Of a stretch of DNA of 64,000 nt, positions 61,336-64,000 are shown one piece after another. The position numbers and the translations under genes are program-made. The DNA comes from an uncultured bacterium (lineage in GTDB: Bacteria; Bacillota_I; Bacilli_A; RFN20; CAG-826): assembly GCA_949297805.1 (NCBI GenBank), contig CASFTG010000001.1:372001-436000 (forward strand), in the 5' to 3' direction. Under the pieces are notes generated by a model. The model was not told the DNA's origin, searched no databases, and saw only the letters and a program-made list of their open reading frames with translations. The first letter of the stretch is position 1, and every line of letters begins with the position of its first letter.

Positions 61336-62520
61336 ATGGCAACGTTTCTGCTCGCGGTCATCTACCTTGTCTTCCTATCCTTAGGCTTACCCGATTCCCT
61401 TTTAGGTTCCTCTTGGCCTTCGATCTCCTCTGAATTAGACATTGGAAGAGGGATGCAGGGGATGATCACCATCATCATAAGCGCGGGGACCATCGTCTCC
61501 TCCTTGTCGACCCGGTTCCTGAATAAGCATCTCCACCGTTATGGGACGGTCGCCCTTTCAATCTGTTTAACCGTCACCGGACTCGTCGGCTATTCCTTCT
61601 CCGGTGAGCTCTATCAATTATGCCTATGCGCCATCCCGCTTGGCTTAGGGGCCGGGGCGATCGATGCCACTTTATCCGATTACGTGGCTAACCATTACAA
61701 AGCCATCCATATGCAATTGCTCAATGCCTTCTGGGGGATTGGGGCCTTGACGTCCCCTTTCATCATGTCAGCCTTTTTAACGAATTACGGGGGCTGGCGG
61801 AAAGGGGCCTTGGTTTTAGCCTGCATCCAAGGGAACATCTTCCTCCTTACCTTATCGATCATTCCCATTTGGCATAAAATCGAGATCAGCCGGGGCGAAG
61901 GGGCGGCGGAGGAAGCGGCGGATTCAGTTGGCTTATGGGAAACGTTCAAGCAACGGGGACTCATCTTCGCCATGATCGGGATCTTTGGTTATATCGCCTT
62001 AGAACAGACTTCTTTCAATTGGTATGCCTCTTTAGCAGTCTTCGAATACGGGGTCTCCGAGGATTTAGCCTCGATCTATTCCTCTTTCTTCTTCATCGGC
62101 ATCACCGCTGGAAGGATCGGGTCAGGATTCTTGTCCTTAAAAGTCGATGACAATAACCTCATCCGGATCGGGGAAGGGATCATTTTATCCGCCTGCGTCA
62201 TCGTCTTCTTCGCCGATGTCCCAGCCTTGCTCCCTATAGGGATCGCCTTAACCGGCTTTGGCTGCGGGCCGATCTATCCCTCGATTTTGCATAGGACCCC
62301 GTTTAGGTTCGGGAGGGAATATTCCTCCTCGGCGATGTCATTAGAGATGGTCGCTGGCTATATCGCCTCGCTTAGCATGTCGGCTTTATTCGGATTAATC
62401 GCCCAAAACACCACCTTCAAGATCTTGCCGGCCTATAACTTGATTATCTTGGCCTTAATGGCTTTAGCCAATGAGGCGGTGCTGTGGACGAAACCTAAGC
62501 AACCTAGTAATCAAAACTAG
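61336..62520 (+). CDS. Major facilitator superfamily transporter
   Basis: 394 residues from ATG (a TTG 39 bases earlier is the alternative). Twelve helices; first half begins FLSLGLPDSLLGSSWPSI, a pattern common to fucose-permease-like MFS proteins. Substrate cannot be told. No ribosome site near the ATG. Confidence 0.85.
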   Translation: MATFLLAVIYLVFLSLGLPDSLLGSSWPSISSELDIGRGMQGMITIIISAGTIVSSLSTRFLNKHLHRYGTVALSICLTVTGLVGYSFSGELYQLCLCAIPLGLGAGAIDATLSDYVANHYKAIHMQLLNAFWGIGALTSPFIMSAFLTNYGGWRKGALVLACIQGNIFLLTLSIIPIWHKIEISRGEGAAEEAADSVGLWETFKQRGLIFAMIGIFGYIALEQTSFNWYASLAVFEYGVSEDLASIYSSFFFIGITAGRIGSGFLSLKVDDNNLIRIGEGIILSACVIVFFADVPALLPIGIALTGFGCGPIYPSILHRTPFRFGREYSSSAMSLEMVAGYIASLSMSALFGLIAQNTTFKILPAYNLIILALMALANEAVLWTKPKQPSNQN

Positions 62521-62525
62521 ATAAC

Positions 62526-62553
62526 TTGACTTTTATTACTAGTAGGTTATAGT
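62526..62553 (+). promoter_or_regulatory. Promoter of the hemolysin III gene
   Basis: TTGACT, 16-bp spacer, TATAGT, with the ATG only ten bases after the -10, so the message probably has almost no leader. Confidence 0.75.
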
Positions 62554-62563
62554 TTTTTTCGTT

Positions 62564-63241
62564 ATGAAAGAACGTAAGCCGCTTGATCTCCCCCAATATA
62601 CCCTCGCCATGGATCTCTCCAACTCCATCACCCATGGGGCTGGGGCTTTGTTTATGCTGATTGCTGGGGGATTCATCATCAAGAAGGCGGTCGATACTGG
62701 TTCTTGGGTCACCGTCTTATCCTGCGTACTCTACGTCATCGGGGTGTTCTTGATGTTCTTAATGTCTTGCCTTTACCATGCCTTAGCCAAGAATAAAGGC
62801 AAGAAGGTATTGAGGGTTTTGGACCATGACTTTGTGTTCGCCGCCATCATGGGGACTTATGTCCCTTATAGCCTAGTGGGGCTTTCCGAAGTCCCCGGCA
62901 CTTCCTTTCCTTGGGGCTATTTAGTCTTCGGGGTCGTCTGGGGTGGCTCGATCGTCGGGATCGTCCTCAATTCGGTCAATTTGAAGAAGTTCAATGCCTT
63001 GAACATCACCCTCTATGTGGTCTTGGGTTCGGTGGCTGTCTTAGCTTTCTATCCTCTTTACTTAGCCATCCCCTTAGAAGGGTTATTGCTCCTTTTGTTT
63101 GGTGGGGTCGCCTATTGGATTGGGGCGGTCCTCTATGGGCTCGGGGGCAAGAAGAACCTCTGGTTCCATACCGTCTTCCATTGCTTCGTTTTGCTCGGGG
63201 CGATACTGATGTATTTCTCGCTTTATTTCTACGTTATTTAA
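62564..63241 (+). CDS. Hemolysin III / PAQR family membrane protein
   Basis: 225 residues, seven helices. Conserved zinc-site elements are seen: SCLYHAL, LDHDFVF, and FHTVFHCFVLLG near the end. Despite the family name the function in bacteria is not settled (membrane homeostasis suggested). Confidence 0.9.
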   Translation: MKERKPLDLPQYTLAMDLSNSITHGAGALFMLIAGGFIIKKAVDTGSWVTVLSCVLYVIGVFLMFLMSCLYHALAKNKGKKVLRVLDHDFVFAAIMGTYVPYSLVGLSEVPGTSFPWGYLVFGVVWGGSIVGIVLNSVNLKKFNALNITLYVVLGSVAVLAFYPLYLAIPLEGLLLLLFGGVAYWIGAVLYGLGGKKNLWFHTVFHCFVLLGAILMYFSLYFYVI

Positions 63242-63299
63242 GAGCCTTCGGGATTGCTGAATCGAAGGGGCCTGCTATGATTTCCCCGGAGGAACCATT

Positions 63300-63797
63300 A
63301 TGGAAGAGATGAATCTATTGCCGAACGAGGAGATTTTGGTTGAGGCTAAGTCCGTTAGCCAAATGCGGGCTGGTGGTCCGATCTTGCTGACCTTAGGGCT
63401 CCTTACCTTCGTTATTGGCATTATCGTCGTTGTTGGCGACCTCTATGGATTGATTCCTTTGTCTATCGGGGTCGTATCAGCGGCCGTCGGTATCTATTTC
63501 GTCGCGAAAGCGCCCCTGCCGACGGAAATTTACGTTACGAATCTCCGGGTATTCGGGATCGCCCTCATCAAGACCAAAGGCTTATTCAAACCCAACGTCA
63601 ATAAGTGTTTCACCGTCCCCTTATCGGCCATCGTCGACGTCGAAAGCGTCTATCAGAAAAACAATGCCTTTCATCACCAAGGCAAAGGCCAGGTTGCCAT
63701 CACCGATAAGGGCGGGACCGTCGTCGACTTCGGCTATTTAACCAACGCCGGCGAGGTCTATGACCAATTGGTGTCTTTGATCGCCAAAGCCAATTAA
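63300..63797 (+). CDS. Membrane protein with PH-like domain
   Basis: 165 residues; ribosome site GGAGGAACC. Two hydrophobic helices (about residues 28-72), then a bacterial PH-like part (PTEIYVTNLRVFGIAL). Related in design to the protein at 38260 but shorter. Confidence 0.7.
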   Translation: MEEMNLLPNEEILVEAKSVSQMRAGGPILLTLGLLTFVIGIIVVVGDLYGLIPLSIGVVSAAVGIYFVAKAPLPTEIYVTNLRVFGIALIKTKGLFKPNVNKCFTVPLSAIVDVESVYQKNNAFHHQGKGQVAITDKGGTVVDFGYLTNAGEVYDQLVSLIAKAN

Positions 63798-63806
63798 AGG
63801 ATTGCT

Positions 63807-64000
63807 ATGGATGAATCACTAAGCGAACTCCGGGCCGACATCGTTGGAGCGCCCGACCATAGCAGCCTCCTCATGATGGCTCTTGGCGGAGTCTTCCTTA
63901 TCTTGGGTTTAATCTTTTTCTTCGTTCCTTTTGACTGGGCCACCGTCTTGATGATCATCGGCCTATTGGCTGGGGCTTTCTTGCTTTTTATTGGCTTCGT
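63807..64000 (+). CDS. 5' end of a small membrane protein (partial)
   Basis: 64 codons in the window after AAAGGA: MDESLSELRADIVGAPD, then two hydrophobic helices separated by VPFDWA. Nine bases after the previous gene and probably in its operon. Runs off the window. Confidence 0.65.
   Translation, partial: MDESLSELRADIVGAPDHSSLLMMALGGVFLILGLIFFFVPFDWATVLMIIGLLAGAFLLFIGF

Overview
The window looks like one contig piece from a Gram-positive (monoderm) member of the Bacilli/Mollicutes-related radiation, roughly half G+C. This is an inference from several points: lipoprotein signal peptides ending in a lipobox cysteine, many AGGAGG-type ribosome sites, a FeoA-FeoA-FeoB-Cys-rich iron cluster, an enlarged potABCD cluster of the kind seen in mollicute relatives, TGA used as a stop, and small-genome style packing with 4-base overlaps. 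I cannot name the species.

Layout. 1-10.15 kb is core-like: two surface proteins with C-terminal membrane anchors, a double-thioredoxin lipoprotein on the other strand, potA-potB-potC-potD, and undecaprenyl-diphosphatase. 10.15-16 kb is accessory DNA around three tRNA genes (Cys, Arg-ACG, Pro). It holds an AAA/DUF4143 ATPase, a large ASCH-PIN-GNAT protein with a small ASCH partner, and three short-period repeat arrays. 16-26.2 kb is mostly core: an aldo/keto reductase with ferredoxin tail, a repeat-rich lipoprotein broken by a frameshift, a GH31 glycosidase, and the feo operon ending at a second tRNA-Arg. 26.3-36 kb is strongly accessory: a truncated AlbA_2-type remnant, a small kinase, a frameshifted HTH-DUF3990 ADP-ribosyltransferase-like gene with partner, a pyrophosphatase-like gene, a zinc macrodomain ADP-ribose hydrolase, a second DUF4143 ATPase, an AbiE toxin-antitoxin pair, and a broken unknown gene. 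36-45 kb carries a third stand-alone ATPase, membrane and PH-like proteins, a TPR-like protein, two decayed DUF3791-like remnants around a GNAT gene and a radical-SAM gene, and an ATPase-nuclease pair. 45.5-51.2 kb is an unusual three-gene operon: HTH-fused APH kinase, MATE flippase, and a catalytically dead phosphatase fused to an exonuclease and a BRCT domain. 51.6-56.6 kb is a defence-like cluster (SAM methyltransferase, HNH, DUF3883, HNH, PLD nuclease, ASCH). 57-64 kb is DNA repair and housekeeping (MGMT, AlkA), an AKR, a lipoprotein, a solitary AbiEi-like regulator, MFS, hemolysin III and small PH-like proteins.

The most striking signal is not a gene. All three stand-alone P-loop ATPase genes that are not transporters or the nuclease-linked one (starts 11102, 30645, 36082) have, just upstream, direct-repeat arrays with an exact 23-bp period (3, 4+4 and 3 copies). 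The first two arrays share the core ATGCCATCA/GGCCATCA. In the first, one copy lies exactly in the spacer of a near-consensus promoter. More phased arrays occur without an intact ATPase next to them: 11-bp units at 12501, 33-bp period at 15794, 19-bp period at 26369, and a GTGAAGTA motif at 10-11-bp steps in two places 30 kb apart (30172 and, inverted, 60323). I read these as helically phased protein-binding arrays belonging to a family of mobile ATPase cassettes, with relics where the gene has been lost.

Several accessory genes are interrupted by single-base frameshifts, two of them in homopolymers (T6, G7). These could be real decay, phase variation or read errors; the sequence alone cannot tell. 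All family assignments rest on motifs read by eye; no database search was run.
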